In this document: positions 19,106-28,672 of the stretch, piece after piece | Layout: the number at the start of each line of letters is the position of its first letter | Numbering within the stretch: the stretch's first letter is position 1 | NCBI GenBank assembly: GCA_002918705.1 | Contig: PQKR01000003.1 | Location: 248,001 to 312,000 of the forward strand | Reading direction: 5' to 3' | From: Escherichia sp. ESNIH1 | Lineage (GTDB): Bacteria; Pseudomonadota; Gammaproteobacteria; Enterobacterales; Enterobacteriaceae | Length of the DNA stretch: 64,000 nt | Program-made: the position numbers and the translations under genes | Notes under the pieces: generated by a model | The model's database searches: none | Told to the model about the DNA's origin: nothing | What the model saw: the letters and a program-made list of their open reading frames with translations, nothing else

Positions 19106-20314
19106 TTAAGAGAACCAGCTGCCGAACCAGCCGTGGAATTTCATCAGCACGAAATCCCACATCCGGCTTAAGAATCCGCCCTCTTCCACCGCCTCCATGA
19201 CGATCAGCGGACGCTGCTCAATGGACTTCCCGTTGAGCTGGAAGTCAATGGAGCCCACCACCTGACCCTTTTTCAACGGCGCGGTGAGCTGCGGTTCGTT
19301 TAATTTCCAGGTGGCCTTCAGATTTTTCAGCTGCCCTTTAGGAATTGTAATCGAGCCGGCCTCACCCGCACCGAGCTTCGCCTCGCTGCTGTCGCCAAAC
19401 CAGACGCGGGTCGTCGCGAAGGTCGCATCGGGCTTGATAGGGGTGACGGTTTCGAAGAAGCGGAAGCCCCAGGTCAGCAGCTTCTCTGACTCGTTAAAGC
19501 GGATGCGATCGGTTTTACTCCCCAGCACCACCGAGATGAGCCGCATATCGCCCTGGGTGGCCGAGGCCACCAGATTATAGCCAGCCCCTTCGGTAGTGCC
19601 GGTCTTCATCCCGTCGACGTTAAGGTTGGTGCTCCACAGCAGACGGTTACGGTTCGGCTGGCGGATCTTGTTGAAGGTAAACTCTTTCTCTTTATGGATC
19701 GCATACTCTTCCGGCACGTCATGGATCAGCGCCTTGCCCAGCAGGGCCATATCGCGGGCGGTGCTGAACTGCCCCGGCGCGTCGAGGCCATGCACCGTTT
19801 TAAAGGTGGTATTGGTCAGCCCCAGCCGCTGCGCGTAGTTGTTCATCAGGCCGACAAAGGCGTCCTGGCTCCCGGCCACGTAGTCGGCAATGGCGATGCT
19901 GGCATCGTTCCCCGACTGGATAATCACCCCTTTATTGAGATCCGCCACCGACACCTGATCCCCAGGCTTGAGGAACATCAGCGACGAGCCACGCAGGGCC
20001 GGGTTACCGGTGGCCCAGGCGTCTTTACCCACGGTGACCATGTCGGTGAGGTGAATTTTTCCCGCCTTCAGCGCCTGGCCGGTGACGTAGCTGGTCATCA
20101 GCTTGGTGAGGCTGGCCGGATCCAGCTTCTCATCGGCGTTACCTTCCGCCAGCACTTTGCCGCTGGCGTAATCCATCAGGATCCACGCTCTGGCGTCGAC
20201 CGCGGGCGCAGCCGGGGCCGCGACCTGCTCGGCAGCAAAAAGAGAGGGAGAAAAAAGAACCACAAGCGCCGAAGCCGTAGCCAGGCCGCGAAGGGACAGA
20301 GAGAAATGCGTCAT
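19106..20314 (-). CDS. dacC: DacC, D-alanyl-D-alanine carboxypeptidase (PBP6)
   Basis: A 402-residue low-molecular-weight penicillin-binding protein. A signal peptide is followed by the active-site motifs SLTK (S68, K71), SGN and KTG ([12 protein letters not shown]). The C-terminal domain ends in an amphipathic anchor ([20 protein letters not shown]). It trims the terminal D-Ala from peptidoglycan pentapeptides. ATG 20314 is chosen over 20335 because the extra seven residues precede the signal peptide and match nothing. Confidence 0.96.
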   Translation of the reverse strand: MTHFSLSLRGLATASALVVLFSPSLFAAEQVAAPAAPAVDARAWILMDYASGKVLAEGNADEKLDPASLTKLMTSYVTGQALKAGKIHLTDMVTVGKDAWATGNPALRGSSLMFLKPGDQVSVADLNKGVIIQSGNDASIAIADYVAGSQDAFVGLMNNYAQRLGLTNTTFKTVHGLDAPGQFSTARDMALLGKALIHDVPEEYAIHKEKEFTFNKIRQPNRNRLLWSTNLNVDGMKTGTTEGAGYNLVASATQGDMRLISVVLGSKTDRIRFNESEKLLTWGFRFFETVTPIKPDATFATTRVWFGDSSEAKLGAGEAGSITIPKGQLKNLKATWKLNEPQLTAPLKKGQVVGSIDFQLNGKSIEQRPLIVMEAVEEGGFLSRMWDFVLMKFHGWFGSWFS

Positions 20315-20572
20315 AAAGGCCACCCGAGTATCCATTCTAAAAACCGCGTTAGCTCACCGCTACGCGCTAAACGGTGAGTAGTAACGTACAAAAGCCGTGA
20401 AGAAAACCGTCAGCTGGTAAAGTTTTTTAAAGTTTACGCAAAATCACACCCCTACGCTGCTGAGAGCGGGATTTTTTTGTTATCCGTTGCCTGAATGTTA
20501 ACTTTATCTCACTATGTCAGCTATATGGTGCTGATAACAGCGCCCGGTTGCTGACGAAAAGAAGGAGTTTTT

Positions 20573-21199
20573 ATGATCACGCTGTGGGGCAGAAACAACT
20601 CGACTAACGTTAAAAAGGTCTTATGGACCCTTGAAGAGCTGGAGCTGCCATATACGCAAATTCTGGCTGGGCTGGAGCATGGACTGAACCACAGCCCGGA
20701 GTATCTGGCGCTAAACCCTAACGGGCTGGTGCCGCTGTTCCGTGACGATGAGACCGACAGCGTGCTGTGGGAGTCGAATACCATTGTGCGTTTCCTGGCG
20801 GCGCAGTACGGCCAGGGTCGACTCTGGATCGAGCCGCCCGCAGCCCGTGCGCAGGCAGAGAAGTGGATGGACTGGGCTAACGGCACGCTCTCTCCCGCCC
20901 ATCGCGTGCTTTTGATGAACCTGGTGAGAACGCCGGTAGAAAAACGCGATCCGGCAGTGATTGAGGCGGGTATCGCCGCCTGCGAACCGCTGTTTGAGAT
21001 TCTGGATAACGCGCTGGCGACTTCAACCTGGCTCTCTGGCGAGGAGTTTGGCCTCGGGGATATCGCCGTTGCGCCTTTCGTCTACAACCTGTGGAACGTT
21101 GGCCTGACGTGGACGCCGCGCCCGCACCTGCAGCGCTGGTACGATGCTCTGAGCGAGCGTCCCGCCTACCGTAAAATCGTCATGATCCCGGTGACCTGA
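20573..21199 (+). CDS. gstB: GstB (YliJ), glutathione S-transferase
   Basis: A 208-residue protein with a thioredoxin-like N-terminal domain ([23 protein letters not shown]) and an all-helical C-terminal domain. [10 protein letters not shown] and [10 protein letters not shown] form the glutathione site, and GDIAVAP is the folding motif of the second domain. E. coli GstB acts on bromoacetate-type and related electrophiles. AGAAGGAG precedes the ATG. It is convergent with yliI, 9 bases apart. Confidence 0.94.
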   Translation: MITLWGRNNSTNVKKVLWTLEELELPYTQILAGLEHGLNHSPEYLALNPNGLVPLFRDDETDSVLWESNTIVRFLAAQYGQGRLWIEPPAARAQAEKWMDWANGTLSPAHRVLLMNLVRTPVEKRDPAVIEAGIAACEPLFEILDNALATSTWLSGEEFGLGDIAVAPFVYNLWNVGLTWTPRPHLQRWYDALSERPAYRKIVMIPVT

Positions 21200-21208
21200 G
21201 TCCCGCTG

Positions 21209-22330
21209 TTACTGCGCCCCTGCCGGACTCACCTTCAATAGCTCGCCGTCGGACTCGTCGGTGAGCACATAGAGATAGCCGTCGGGGCCAACCCGCACGT
21301 CGCGGATGCGCTGGTTACGATCGCCCAGAATGCGCCCATCCTCGGTGACCTTATCCCCATCTACGCTCATCACAATCACGTCTTTGTCTTTTAGCGCGCC
21401 GATAAACAGCTTGTGCTGCCACTGTGGGAAGGTTGACGCGTTATAGAACGCCATGCCGCTGACCGCCGGAGAGTTTTTCCAGTAGAAGGCAGGCTGCTCG
21501 GTTCCGGCAACGATCTCCCCTTTCGCCTCCGGGATCTTCATACCGCTGTAGTTAATGCCCCAGGTCGCCAGCGGCCAGCCATAGTTTTTGCCTTTCTGCG
21601 GAATGTTAATCTCGTCGCCGCCGCGCGGGCCATGTTCGTTCAGCCACAGGGCGTTGGTCCAGGGGTTCATCGCCATTCCCTGCGGGTTACGGATGCCCCA
21701 GGACCAGATCTCCTTCCGGGCGTTGGCGTTGTTGACGAAAGGATTATCGTTTGGCACAGCTCCCTCGTCGGTCAGCCGCACCAGCTTACCCTGGAGCTTA
21801 TCGAGATCCTGAGCGGTAGGACGCTGATTATTTTCTCCCAGCGCAATATAGAGGTAGCCCTTGCCGTCAAAGACCAGCCGTCCGCCAAAGTGGTTGCCGG
21901 TAGAGAGCTTCGGCGTCTGGCGGAAGACAACCTTAAACGCCTCCAGCCGGGAGAGATCGTCGCTGAGTCGCCCATAGCCCACCGCCGTCCCGGCTTTGCC
22001 GTCGTTGCCGGCCTCGGCGTAGCTCAGCCATACCCTGCGCGACTGGGCAAAGTCCGGGGCCAGCACCACGTCAAACAGGCCGCCCTGTCCGTTAGCCCAC
22101 ACCTTCGGTACGCCCGAGAGAGGATCGGACAGTCCGCTCCCCGCCTGCCAGTGGCGCAGCTGGCCGCCGCGCAGGGTAATCAGCACTCCTCTGTCGTCGG
22201 GCAGAAATGCCAGCGACCAGGGGTGATCGAGTTTGGTTTGCAGCACGTCGACCTTTACCGGCGCAGGCGCGGCAAAAACCGAGGCGGACAGAAACAGCGC
22301 GGGGATAAAAATCAGGACGTTGCGGCGCAT
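21209..22330 (-). CDS. yliI: YliI, soluble aldose sugar dehydrogenase (PQQ-dependent)
   Basis: A 373-residue periplasmic six-bladed beta-propeller of the soluble glucose dehydrogenase family. The signal peptide is MRRNVLIFIPALFLSASVFA. Landmarks are DHPWSLAFLPD, FGGRLVFDGKGYLYIALGE and WLNEHGPRGGDEINI. It oxidises aldoses with PQQ. The frame is open 52 codons further upstream but only ATG 22330, behind AAAGGAGTG, gives a signal peptide. E. coli does not make PQQ, so activity depends on the cofactor supply. Confidence 0.94.
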   Translation of the reverse strand: MRRNVLIFIPALFLSASVFAAPAPVKVDVLQTKLDHPWSLAFLPDDRGVLITLRGGQLRHWQAGSGLSDPLSGVPKVWANGQGGLFDVVLAPDFAQSRRVWLSYAEAGNDGKAGTAVGYGRLSDDLSRLEAFKVVFRQTPKLSTGNHFGGRLVFDGKGYLYIALGENNQRPTAQDLDKLQGKLVRLTDEGAVPNDNPFVNNANARKEIWSWGIRNPQGMAMNPWTNALWLNEHGPRGGDEINIPQKGKNYGWPLATWGINYSGMKIPEAKGEIVAGTEQPAFYWKNSPAVSGMAFYNASTFPQWQHKLFIGALKDKDVIVMSVDGDKVTEDGRILGDRNQRIRDVRVGPDGYLYVLTDESDGELLKVSPAGAQ

Positions 22331-22437
22331 GGGGCACTCCTTTGAGGGTCTCTGGCATAAAGCGTAGCCAGCAGAACGTTGCGCGCGCCCAATTTTACAA
22401 AAGCTTAAGCAGAAGGGGGAGTCGCCTCCCCCGGGAT

Positions 22438-22824
22438 TCAGGATTCCACAACCTGCGGAGCTTGCTCGTTGAGGTTCTGAATGCATACGTTGAGGGTTTT
22501 GAGACAGCGGTCAAGCGTCTCTACGTTTACAGCAATGTAGTTCGGGCTGTCATGGTGCCCGCTCATTAAGCATATACCTGCAGCGGAGAGTGCCCCCTCT
22601 GCCCGGCACAGCATTTCGCGTTCTCTGGCATCCGGTACGGCATAAACATGCCGCTCCAGGCCGCGTATTTGTGTTGATAATTCAAAAAGGCTGTCACGCA
22701 GATAGTTGCTTTCGCTGACCGACATGTAACCCTTCGCCTTTCTGAGCTGGACATACGCCGCAAGATCGATGCTGGCGTTAGTCAGATTTCTCAGCAGGCT
22801 TCGTTTCTGTCTGTCAACGGTCAT
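22438..22824 (-). CDS. bssR: BssR, biofilm formation regulator
   Basis: A 128-residue protein identified by DLAAYVQLRKAKGYMSVSES and CLMSGHHDSPNYIAVN, shared with E. coli BssR (YliH). The middle part is divergent. In E. coli it affects biofilm through autoinducer-2 and indole signalling and is linked to catabolite repression; no DNA-binding motif is evident. A CRP-like site lies about 107 bases upstream. Confidence 0.9.
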   Translation of the reverse strand: MTVDRQKRSLLRNLTNASIDLAAYVQLRKAKGYMSVSESNYLRDSLFELSTQIRGLERHVYAVPDAREREMLCRAEGALSAAGICLMSGHHDSPNYIAVNVETLDRCLKTLNVCIQNLNEQAPQVVES

Positions 22825-22930
22825 GCTAGATCCTCCTTTGTCGGCCTATCGTAAATTAAGCATAAGCTCATTTTTTGTTCAAAATTATGCGCTGGGTCAA
22901 TATTTATCCAGACATTAACAATTTTTACAG

Positions 22931-22946
22931 TGTGACAACCTACACA
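22931..22946. promoter_or_regulatory. Candidate CRP site between bssR and rimO
   Basis: TGTGACAACCTACACA fits TGTGA-N6-TCACA with one mismatch. It lies in the 210-base divergent region and could serve bssR. Confidence 0.45.
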
Positions 22947-23034
22947 AAATCTAACCAATTGAGTTAGCAGTAGAGAGTCGCCGCAAACCCGTGTAAAATC
23001 GCCCGGTTTTTTCTTCTGTTTACTTTGTGAGCGT

Positions 23035-24354
23035 ATGAGCATACAACAACCGCGTATTGGCTTTGTCTCCCTGGGCTGCCCGAAAAACCTGGTGGATTCC
23101 GAACGCATTCTTACCGAATTGCGCACCGAGGGTTACGATGTGGTGCCGCGTTATGACGATGCCGATATGGTGATCGTTAACACCTGCGGCTTCATTGATA
23201 GCGCCGTGCAGGAGTCGCTGGAAGCGATTGGCGAAGCCCTGAATGAGAACGGCAAGGTGATTGTCACCGGCTGCCTGGGCGCAAAAGTGGATCAGATCCG
23301 CGAAGTGCACCCGAAGGTGCTGGAGATCACCGGTCCGCACAGCTATGAGCAGGTTCTGGAGCACGTGCACCACTACGTGCCAAAACCAAAGCACAACCCG
23401 TTCCTGAGCCTGGTGCCGGAACAGGGCGTCAAGCTGACCCCGCGCCACTACGCCTATCTGAAAATTTCCGAAGGCTGCAACCACCGCTGCACCTTCTGCA
23501 TTATTCCGTCCATGCGTGGCGATCTCGATAGCCGTCCGATTGGCGACGTGCTGGCCGAGGCCAAGCGTCTGGTCGACGCCGGCGTTAAAGAGCTGCTGGT
23601 GATCTCTCAGGACACCTCCGCCTACGGCGTCGACGTTAAGCACCGCACCGGTTTCTACAACGGCTCGCCGGTGAAAACCAGCATGGTCAGCCTGTGCGAA
23701 GAGCTGTCAAAGCTCGGCATCTGGGTGCGTCTCCACTACGTCTACCCCTACCCGCACGTTGACGACGTCATCCCGCTGATGGCAGAAGGCAAGATCCTGC
23801 CGTATCTGGATATCCCACTGCAGCACGCCAGCCCGCGCATCCTCAAGCTGATGAAGCGTCCTGGATCTGTGGATCGTCAGCTGGCCCGCATCAAACAGTG
23901 GCGTGAAGTCTGCCCTGAGCTTACCCTGCGCTCGACCTTTATCGTCGGCTTCCCGGGTGAAACCGAGGAAGATTTCCAGATGCTGCTCGACTTCCTCGCT
24001 GAAGCGCGTCTGGATCGCGTGGGCTGCTTTAAATACAGCCCGGTTGAAGGTGCCACCGCTAACGCGCTGCCGGATCAGGTGCCGGAAGAGGTAAAAGAGG
24101 AGCGCTGGAACCGCTTTATGCAGCTGCAGCAGCAGATCTCTGCCGAGCGTCTGCAGGAGAAAGTGGGCCGTGAGATCCTGGTCATTATCGATGAAGTCGA
24201 TGAAGAGGGCGCGATTGGCCGCAGCATGGCCGATGCACCGGAGATCGACGGCGCGGTCTACCTCAACGGCGAAACCAACGTGAAGCCGGGCGATGTCGTG
24301 CGCGTGAAAATCGAAAACGCCGACGAGTACGACCTGTGGGGAAGCCGGGTTTAA
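23035..24354 (+). CDS. rimO: RimO, ribosomal protein S12 methylthiotransferase
   Basis: A 439-residue radical-SAM enzyme. The N-terminal UPF0004 domain carries the auxiliary cluster cysteines (SLGCPKN, NTCGF, TGCLG). The radical-SAM motif is CNHRCTFC and a TRAM domain forms the C-terminus ([19 protein letters not shown] onward). It adds a methylthio group to the beta carbon of an aspartate of S12. Only the first few residues differ from the E. coli protein. Confidence 0.97.
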   Translation: MSIQQPRIGFVSLGCPKNLVDSERILTELRTEGYDVVPRYDDADMVIVNTCGFIDSAVQESLEAIGEALNENGKVIVTGCLGAKVDQIREVHPKVLEITGPHSYEQVLEHVHHYVPKPKHNPFLSLVPEQGVKLTPRHYAYLKISEGCNHRCTFCIIPSMRGDLDSRPIGDVLAEAKRLVDAGVKELLVISQDTSAYGVDVKHRTGFYNGSPVKTSMVSLCEELSKLGIWVRLHYVYPYPHVDDVIPLMAEGKILPYLDIPLQHASPRILKLMKRPGSVDRQLARIKQWREVCPELTLRSTFIVGFPGETEEDFQMLLDFLAEARLDRVGCFKYSPVEGATANALPDQVPEEVKEERWNRFMQLQQQISAERLQEKVGREILVIIDEVDEEGAIGRSMADAPEIDGAVYLNGETNVKPGDVVRVKIENADEYDLWGSRV

Positions 24355-24371
24355 TCGACCCTGTGCATAAC

Positions 24372-24438
24372 GCCTGATGGCGCTGCGCTTATCAGGCCTA
24401 CATAACCGTAGGCCCGGCAAGCTTGCGCCGCCGGGCGT
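24372..24438. repeat. BIME (two opposed REPs) between rimO and gfrF
   Basis: GCCTGATGGCGCTGCGCTTA... and its inverted partner GTAGGCCCGGCAAGC... form a REP pair in the gap between convergent genes. Confidence 0.85.
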
Positions 24439-24446
24439 TAGTTCTG

Positions 24447-25457
24447 TTAATACTCAAACTGCCGATAGTAGCGGCGAATATCCAGGCTGTGGCCGGTGTA
24501 GTGCTCAAAGTGGGCCGCCAGCCGATCCACCAGCAGGGTTGACGCTACACAGGGCGCCAGGATCCCGCGAAACGCGTCGTCAATCCCATCGAGGGGATAG
24601 TCGCGCGGATCGATAACTACCAGATGGTCAGTGATCTTCGCCGCAAAGCGCTCCACTCGCTCATCCAGCGCCCGACATTTCCCCTCCCCCTTCACCAGAA
24701 ACAGCGGGACCTCTTTCTCCAGCAGCTCCAGCGTGCCGTGGAAAAACTCGGCCGAGGTAACGGATTTGGTTCGCTTCCACTGCATCTCCTCCAGAATACA
24801 CATTGAGAAGAGATAGACCTCGCCCCACATTTCCGCGCCGCCAATCCACATCATATAGTCGCTGCTATGGTATTTCCTGGCTATTTCATCCGCCTGCGGA
24901 TCGAACTTTATTTTCGCCTGTAAGAGGTTCTCGGGTAATAACTCCAGCTGGCTGGCAAAACGGTCATAGTCGGCAAATTCACCCTGACGGTTAACCAGCC
25001 GGAAAAAGAACCAGTAGAGCAGCATATACTCATATTCCACACCGTTTTTATGGCGCATCGGAATATGCCACGTCGCCGCGCTGGCCAGCGGGGAGTCGCT
25101 GTTTTTGGTAATGGCGACGACGCGGATCCCCTGCGCCTTGCACCACTCGGCAAGCTCTACCGACTCTTTGGTATCACCGGATTTGGAGAGCGTGACCACC
25201 ACCGACTGCTTAGTTAATTTTTTATGCCCGGTATGAATTAATTCCGCGGCCTGCTCAAGGTAAACCGGCAGCGTGGTCATCTCTTTGGCAAAGGCGTTAA
25301 TCGCCATCATGGGTGCCAGAGAGCCCCCTACCGACGCAAAAAATAGTGCATCATATTCCTGCTGAAATATCTCATCAGCCGCCTGCTCAGCCTGTTTACG
25401 CGCAGCAACGATCTCACGAGCACTCGTCAGGTACTCGTCCTGATTAAAACCTAACAT
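24447..25457 (-). CDS. gfrF: SIS-domain deglycase, GfrF/FrlB-like (fructoselysine-6-phosphate type)
   Basis: A 336-residue protein with two sugar isomerase (SIS) domains. FASVGGSLAPMMAI and VVTLSKSGDTKESVELA are the phosphosugar loops of the first. The second contains SAEFFHGTLELLEK, equivalent to the catalytic ESGEFRHGP region of FrlB, and the C-terminus IRRYYRQFEY matches the FrlB end. The family removes the amino acid from a 6-phosphorylated Amadori compound, yielding glucose-6-phosphate. Last gene of the operon, 18 bases after gfrE, behind AGGAGAG. The exact substrate is inferred from resemblance to the Salmonella gfr system. Confidence 0.78.
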   Translation of the reverse strand: MLGFNQDEYLTSAREIVAARKQAEQAADEIFQQEYDALFFASVGGSLAPMMAINAFAKEMTTLPVYLEQAAELIHTGHKKLTKQSVVVTLSKSGDTKESVELAEWCKAQGIRVVAITKNSDSPLASAATWHIPMRHKNGVEYEYMLLYWFFFRLVNRQGEFADYDRFASQLELLPENLLQAKIKFDPQADEIARKYHSSDYMMWIGGAEMWGEVYLFSMCILEEMQWKRTKSVTSAEFFHGTLELLEKEVPLFLVKGEGKCRALDERVERFAAKITDHLVVIDPRDYPLDGIDDAFRGILAPCVASTLLVDRLAAHFEHYTGHSLDIRRYYRQFEY

Positions 25458-25475
25458 ATTCTCTCTCCTGATTAT

Positions 25476-26552
25476 TTAGATCTTACTTTTTAATACGCGG
25501 TCAAAGTCATCAAAAATACGCACTGAAAGATCGATCCCTTTGGCACATGCCGTACGCCAGGCCAGCACCTGCATCGGCACAATCAGCAGCAGTGAGGCGA
25601 GGTCGTGCGCCAGCGGGCAGTTGAGGGCCAGCGTCTGCGGATCCTGCTCATCACTGAGGGTCACCAGCAAGGTCTGGTTTACCGCCGGGGCCATGTAGTC
25701 CCGCAGCGCCCGCAGGCGTCTGTCCGGCGCATCCTCAATAAAAAACATCACGTGCTGGGCGTTGGCCTCCAGATAGGGGCCGTGCATGTAGGCCTCTAGT
25801 TCAAAGCCGCTGGACGGCACGCGCACCGTTTCGGTGAACTTAGTCTCAAACTCTTTCGCTACGCCGGTCAGCGCCCCGTAGCCGATCGCCACAAAACGCG
25901 TCCCGCGGCGCAGGGTCTCCTGATGACGGTCGAAAAATGCCTCCGTCTGGGCAATCGCCATAGGGATAGCGGCGACCAGCTGGCCCAGCTCGTGCAGCGT
26001 AGCCTGCGCCTCCTCATCCGCAATCTGCTGTTGCGCCCGGGCGAGGGTGAGGGCAATCAGCAGCAGGTTCAGCACCGTGGCGCTGAAGCCCCGAGTGACA
26101 AAGCCCACCTGCTCGATGCCGGTGTTGATATCCAGCACGTAATCGCAGCCCTGGCCGATGGGGCTTTGCGGATCCGAGGTCAGGGCAAATACCGGCAGCC
26201 CCGCCGCCTGCACCTTCTCCATCGCCGCCAGCGTCGAGGCGCTTTTGCCGCTCTGGGAAACCGCAATCACCAGATCGGTGTGTGGATCGACGGTTTCATA
26301 GTGAACAAAGTTGTACGGCTCTTTGATCTCTACCCGCAGGCCGTAGCGCCGCTCAAAGAGATCCCTTGCGCAGAGGGCGGCGTTAAACGAGGAGCCGGTC
26401 GCCAGCAGCAGCAGGCGCTGTACCGGGCGCTCGCGAGCAAAGGCCTCGATTGCCGCCAGGCTATGCCGATGCTCGCGGAGGATTTTTTCCAGCGCCGCGG
26501 GCTCCTCTTCGATATAGGTCATCATGGTTGGTAACATAATGGTAGGTAACAT
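25476..26552 (-). CDS. gfrE: SIS-domain deglycase, GfrE-like (glucoselysine-6-phosphate type)
   Basis: A 358-residue double-SIS protein related to the GlmS isomerase domain: LLLATGSSFNAALCARDLFE, VIAVSQSGKSASTLAA and GYGALTGVAKEFETKFTET. It lacks the glutaminase domain of GlmS, so it is not a glucosamine synthase. In Salmonella GfrE is needed for glucoselysine and GfrF for fructoselysine; that division is assumed here. GGAG lies 7 bases before ATG 26552; a second ATG five codons on sits in a short direct repeat (see findings). Confidence 0.75.
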   Translation of the reverse strand: MLPTIMLPTMMTYIEEEPAALEKILREHRHSLAAIEAFARERPVQRLLLLATGSSFNAALCARDLFERRYGLRVEIKEPYNFVHYETVDPHTDLVIAVSQSGKSASTLAAMEKVQAAGLPVFALTSDPQSPIGQGCDYVLDINTGIEQVGFVTRGFSATVLNLLLIALTLARAQQQIADEEAQATLHELGQLVAAIPMAIAQTEAFFDRHQETLRRGTRFVAIGYGALTGVAKEFETKFTETVRVPSSGFELEAYMHGPYLEANAQHVMFFIEDAPDRRLRALRDYMAPAVNQTLLVTLSDEQDPQTLALNCPLAHDLASLLLIVPMQVLAWRTACAKGIDLSVRIFDDFDRVLKSKI

Positions 26553-26564
26553 AGGTTTCTCCGG

Positions 26565-27413
26565 TTAAAACAGGCCAATCCACGAGCCGAAAATGCCGAC
26601 CAGCGCCATCCCGCCAATAATGGTGAGCGGTTTTACCCTACGGCCCAGCAGCCAGTAGACGATGCCGAAGCTGATGAGCGGCAGCAGGCAGGGCATCACG
26701 TTGTTAATAATGTCCTGCACCTCGGTCTTCGCCTCCCCCGCGCCAAAGCTGATGGGAATAGTGATGTTGATCATCGAGGCGGTCATCGCCCCCACCACCA
26801 TCAGCCCCATGATCGATGCGCCGTAGGTCAGGCTCTCCATCATGCCGCTCTGCTGAACGCGCTGAAGCACCCCGGTACCGAGCACGTAGCCCCAGCGGGT
26901 AAAGAACCAGCGCACCAGAATGTGTGGGACGTTAAACACCAGTAAAAAGAGGATCGGCCCGAGAATACTGCCCTGCAGCGCCAGGCTGGTGCCGATACCG
27001 GTGGCAATCAGGCGCAGCGTTCCCCAGAAGAAGGAGTCCCCCAGCCCCGCCAGCGGTCCCATTAGCGACGCCTTGACGTTATCAATCGCCCCGGCATCGA
27101 TGGTTTTCTGCTGGCTGTTCTTCTCCTCCATCGCCGTGGTGATCCCCAGCAGCAGGGTGACGATGTGCGGTGTGGTATTGAAGAACACCAGGTGACGTTT
27201 CAGGGCGGCCCTGAGCTCCTCTTTCTGCGGATAGAGCTTTTTCAGCACCGGAATAAGGGTGTAGACAAAAGCCAGGTTCATCTGCCGCTCATAGTTCCAG
27301 GAGAACTCCATCTGGAAGGAGCGCCAGAAAACACGGCGCAGATCGCGGGTGGTGATCGCCTTCTCATCCTGCACGTCAGGCAGGGTCTCTTCAGAAATCA
27401 TCTTCGTCGTCAT
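26565..27413 (-). CDS. gfrD: Mannose-family PTS permease subunit IID
   Basis: A 282-residue EIID subunit. Typical landmarks are the N-terminal LRRVFWRSFQMEFSWNYERQMNLAF, the segment SLMGPLAGLGDSFFWGTLR and the C-terminal hydrophobic helix. With IIC it forms the inner-membrane sugar channel. AAGGAG sits 6 bases before ATG 27413, and the gene overlaps the IIC gene by 23 bases, indicating coupled translation. Confidence 0.9.
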   Translation of the reverse strand: MTTKMISEETLPDVQDEKAITTRDLRRVFWRSFQMEFSWNYERQMNLAFVYTLIPVLKKLYPQKEELRAALKRHLVFFNTTPHIVTLLLGITTAMEEKNSQQKTIDAGAIDNVKASLMGPLAGLGDSFFWGTLRLIATGIGTSLALQGSILGPILFLLVFNVPHILVRWFFTRWGYVLGTGVLQRVQQSGMMESLTYGASIMGLMVVGAMTASMINITIPISFGAGEAKTEVQDIINNVMPCLLPLISFGIVYWLLGRRVKPLTIIGGMALVGIFGSWIGLF

Positions 27414-28170
27414 GGCTGACTCCTTGCTCTGTGGTGGCGCGAGGCGTGGTGAAGGCGGTGACGTTGACCATGATCACGGCCACGATAGCGCCGAGGATCG
27501 CAATGCCGGTGACCGGAATTTTCAGGTAGGCCATCAGCACAAAGCCGAGGAAAAAGTAAGGCGCCACCTTTTTGTTGATCAGCAGCCGGGCGAGCATGGC
27601 AAAACCCAGTGCCGGAATGATGCCCGTCGCCACGCTCAGGCCGTGTTTAATAAATTCTGGAATAGCATCCAGCAGGGATTTCACCGCGCTGCTGCCCACC
27701 AGGAAGGAGACGGTGACCACCGTGGCCAGCATCAGCGACAGGCCAAACCCGGCGATCAGGTGCATCCGCTCGATGCCGCGGGTATCGGCCTCGTCGGCAT
27801 AGGCATCTGCCTTATGGTTGAGCATCGGGATAAACATCCCGAGATAGACGTTTTTTAACACCAGCGTCAGGGTGGCGATGGGCAGCCCCAGCAGCAGCGC
27901 CGTTTCGGTCCCGGCGCCGGAGGTGATCGCGAACGCTACCCCCAGCACGCCGCCGGTGACTACGTCCGGCGGGATGGATGCACCCACCGAGAAGGAGCCG
28001 ATAAAGGCCAGCTCCAGCGTCGCGCCCATGATAATGCCCGTCTGGACATCGCCCAGCACCAGGCCGGTTAATAGGCCGGTGACAATAGGCCGGGATATTA
28101 ACGAGGTGCCCAGGGCATATTCCGACTGGGCGATAAACGCCACCAGTCCGAGTAAAAGTGCCTCTACCAT
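27391..28170 (-). CDS. gfrC: Mannose-family PTS permease subunit IIC
   Basis: A 259-residue polytopic EIIC: SRPIVTGLLTGLVLGDVQTGIIMGATLEL and SVGASIPPDVVTGGVLGVAFAI are family hallmarks. Its acidic C-terminal tail (ends SHDDEDDF) overlaps the IID start. It translocates the substrate while IIB phosphorylates it, which explains why the operon needs no separate sugar kinase, unlike the frl system of E. coli. Confidence 0.9.
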   Translation of the reverse strand: MVEALLLGLVAFIAQSEYALGTSLISRPIVTGLLTGLVLGDVQTGIIMGATLELAFIGSFSVGASIPPDVVTGGVLGVAFAITSGAGTETALLLGLPIATLTLVLKNVYLGMFIPMLNHKADAYADEADTRGIERMHLIAGFGLSLMLATVVTVSFLVGSSAVKSLLDAIPEFIKHGLSVATGIIPALGFAMLARLLINKKVAPYFFLGFVLMAYLKIPVTGIAILGAIVAVIMVNVTAFTTPRATTEQGVSHDDEDDF

Positions 28171-28186
28171 AGTGGATCCTCAGGAA

Positions 28187-28657
28187 TTACAAACATTCCG
28201 TTATGAGCTGTTTGCGGTCGTTGGGAACCTGGCGGATCTCAATTTCAACCCCCTGCCCCACCAGTTCATTGAGCCGGGTAATTTCGTCAGGCAGCAGATT
28301 CACCGCCTTCGAAATATTTCTGCTACCCTCTTTCGCTTTAATTCCGCCGAGGTTGATACTTTTTATTTCCGGTATTTCCTGGGCTAAGCGCCAGGCGTCC
28401 TCTACCGACTCTACGACGATAAACAGCGTATATTTATCGGTCACGCCGCTTTTAATGGCCTCTATCGAGTCGGCGATATTCTTAATAACCAGCTTTACCG
28501 ACGGCGGCTTAGCCAGCTTAATGGTGGTTTTACGCAGCTCGTCATTGGGAACGCTGTCGTTGGCAATCAGAATGCAGTCTGCGCCGACATATTGCGTCCA
28601 TGAAAACGCTACCTGGCCGTGCAATAAGCGATGGTCAACTCGCACTAACGTAATCAT
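28187..28657 (-). CDS. gfrB: Mannose-family PTS subunit IIB
   Basis: A 156-residue cytoplasmic phosphotransfer protein. The phosphorylated histidine is H13 in RVDHRLLHGQV, matching the D-x-R-x-x-H-G-Q motif. Later landmarks are INLGGIKAKEGSRNI and GVEIEIRQVPNDRKQ. It receives phosphate from IIA and passes it to the incoming sugar. Spacing to its neighbours is 15-16 bases. Confidence 0.92.
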   Translation of the reverse strand: MITLVRVDHRLLHGQVAFSWTQYVGADCILIANDSVPNDELRKTTIKLAKPPSVKLVIKNIADSIEAIKSGVTDKYTLFIVVESVEDAWRLAQEIPEIKSINLGGIKAKEGSRNISKAVNLLPDEITRLNELVGQGVEIEIRQVPNDRKQLITECL

Positions 28658-28672
28658 TCTGTCTCCTCCCTC

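Noticed and set aside
25476-26552. GlmS (glucosamine-6-phosphate synthase) for the SIS protein
   Set aside because: The N-terminal glutaminase domain is absent and the length is only 358 residues; the PTS operon context favours a deglycase.
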